Assembly (NCBI RefSeq): GCF_003248605.1
Contig: NZ_QFPF01000031.1
Location: 1 to 22,255, forward strand
Direction: 5' to 3'
Length of the DNA stretch: 22,255 nucleotides
Source: Microbacterium sp.
Lineage (GTDB): Bacteria; Actinomycetota; Actinomycetes; Actinomycetales; Microbacteriaceae
Shown: positions 22,094 through 22,255 of the stretch, one piece after another
Layout: each line of letters opens with the position of its first letter
Numbering within the stretch: the first letter of the stretch is position 1
Position numbers and translations under genes: made by a program
The notes under the pieces: model-generated
Told to the model about the DNA's origin: nothing
The model's database searches: none
What the model saw: the letters and a program-made list of their open reading frames with translations, nothing else

Positions 22094-22255
22094 ATGAAGA
22101 CATGGCCCGGTGACGGCACACACGACGACAACGTCGATGGCGTCGACGGTGTGGATGCTGTCGCGGCGGCCCTTGCGGCGAAGTACGCGGCCGCGGTGGC
22201 AGCGATCGCTGCGGCCGAGGCTCAGGCGATGAGCGTGCTCGCCGAGGCGCAGGCG
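22094..22255 (+). CDS. Probable second DUF222/HNH protein, 3'-truncated by window edge
   Basis: The frame from ATG 22094 stays open for 54 codons to the end of the window. The peptide begins with an acidic stretch (MKTWPGDGTHDDNVDGVDGV) and continues with an Ala-rich helix (AVAAALAAKYAAAVAAIAAA, then EAQAMSVLAEAQA). This is the usual start of DUF222/13E12 proteins, which carry their HNH motif much later. Composition, the TAGAGT box before the start and the presence of the family at the left edge support the call, but the diagnostic domain is not in the window. Confidence 0.6.
   Translation, partial: MKTWPGDGTHDDNVDGVDGVDAVAAALAAKYAAAVAAIAAAEAQAMSVLAEAQA

Overview
This is high-GC DNA from an actinobacterium, most likely Microbacteriaceae (a Microbacterium-like genome). 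The reasons are the G/C-rich third codon positions, frequent GTG starts, many leaderless starts with a -10 box about 6 nt before the start codon, two DUF222/HNH ('13E12') genes, and many GCATCC/GGATGC motifs. The genus is an inference from these features. I see no rRNA, tRNA, CRISPR array, insertion sequence or phage gene. The window looks like ordinary accessory chromosome carrying several small functional cassettes.

Layout. 1-807: C-terminal part of a DUF222/HNH endonuclease-like gene; a second gene of this family begins at 22094, so the window is flanked by two paralogues. 957-4105 (minus): three genes for a PH-like protein, a CARDB/Ig-like protein and a large one-TM protein of unknown function. 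They are divergent from a TPR-like/LuxR-type regulator (4300-5787), and the shared AT-rich gap holds two inverted repeats. 5788-6270 has no protein gene but carries a promoter, a strong hairpin and repeated C-rich loops, and is my best candidate for an undescribed small RNA. 6271-8584 (minus): an HTTM-type membrane protein translationally coupled to a membrane-anchored partner (an SdpB/SdpA-like pair), a small acidic protein and a NYN-domain RNase-like protein. 8688-9679 (minus): a CmtR-like ArsR metal sensor coupled to a CDF cation exporter whose 3' end appears frameshifted in a C7 tract.

9777-12567 (plus): glycerate kinase, a DUF2975 membrane protein/XRE regulator pair with its own promoter and operator, and an LLM-class flavin oxidoreductase. 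12598-18908 (plus): a coherent locus of MurR/RpiR regulator, protein-tyrosine-phosphatase-like enzyme, metallophosphoesterase, lipoprotein solute-binding protein, fused two-domain permease and ABC ATPase. The enzyme set suggests import and dephosphorylation of an organophosphate (phosphodiester, inositol-phosphate-like or phosphonate-like). This is the most system-like part of the window. 18934-20166 (minus): a sulfide:quinone oxidoreductase of the mitochondrial SQOR type. 20269-20459 (minus): a monooxygenase-fold gene broken by an internal deletion. 20640-21945: a DUF3237 protein, a degenerate Nudix protein (minus) and a small acidic protein.

Two window-wide signals stand out. The octamer CAGCATCC/GGATGCTG occurs about 20 times, against fewer than one expected. 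About ten genes appear to be transcribed as leaderless mRNAs.
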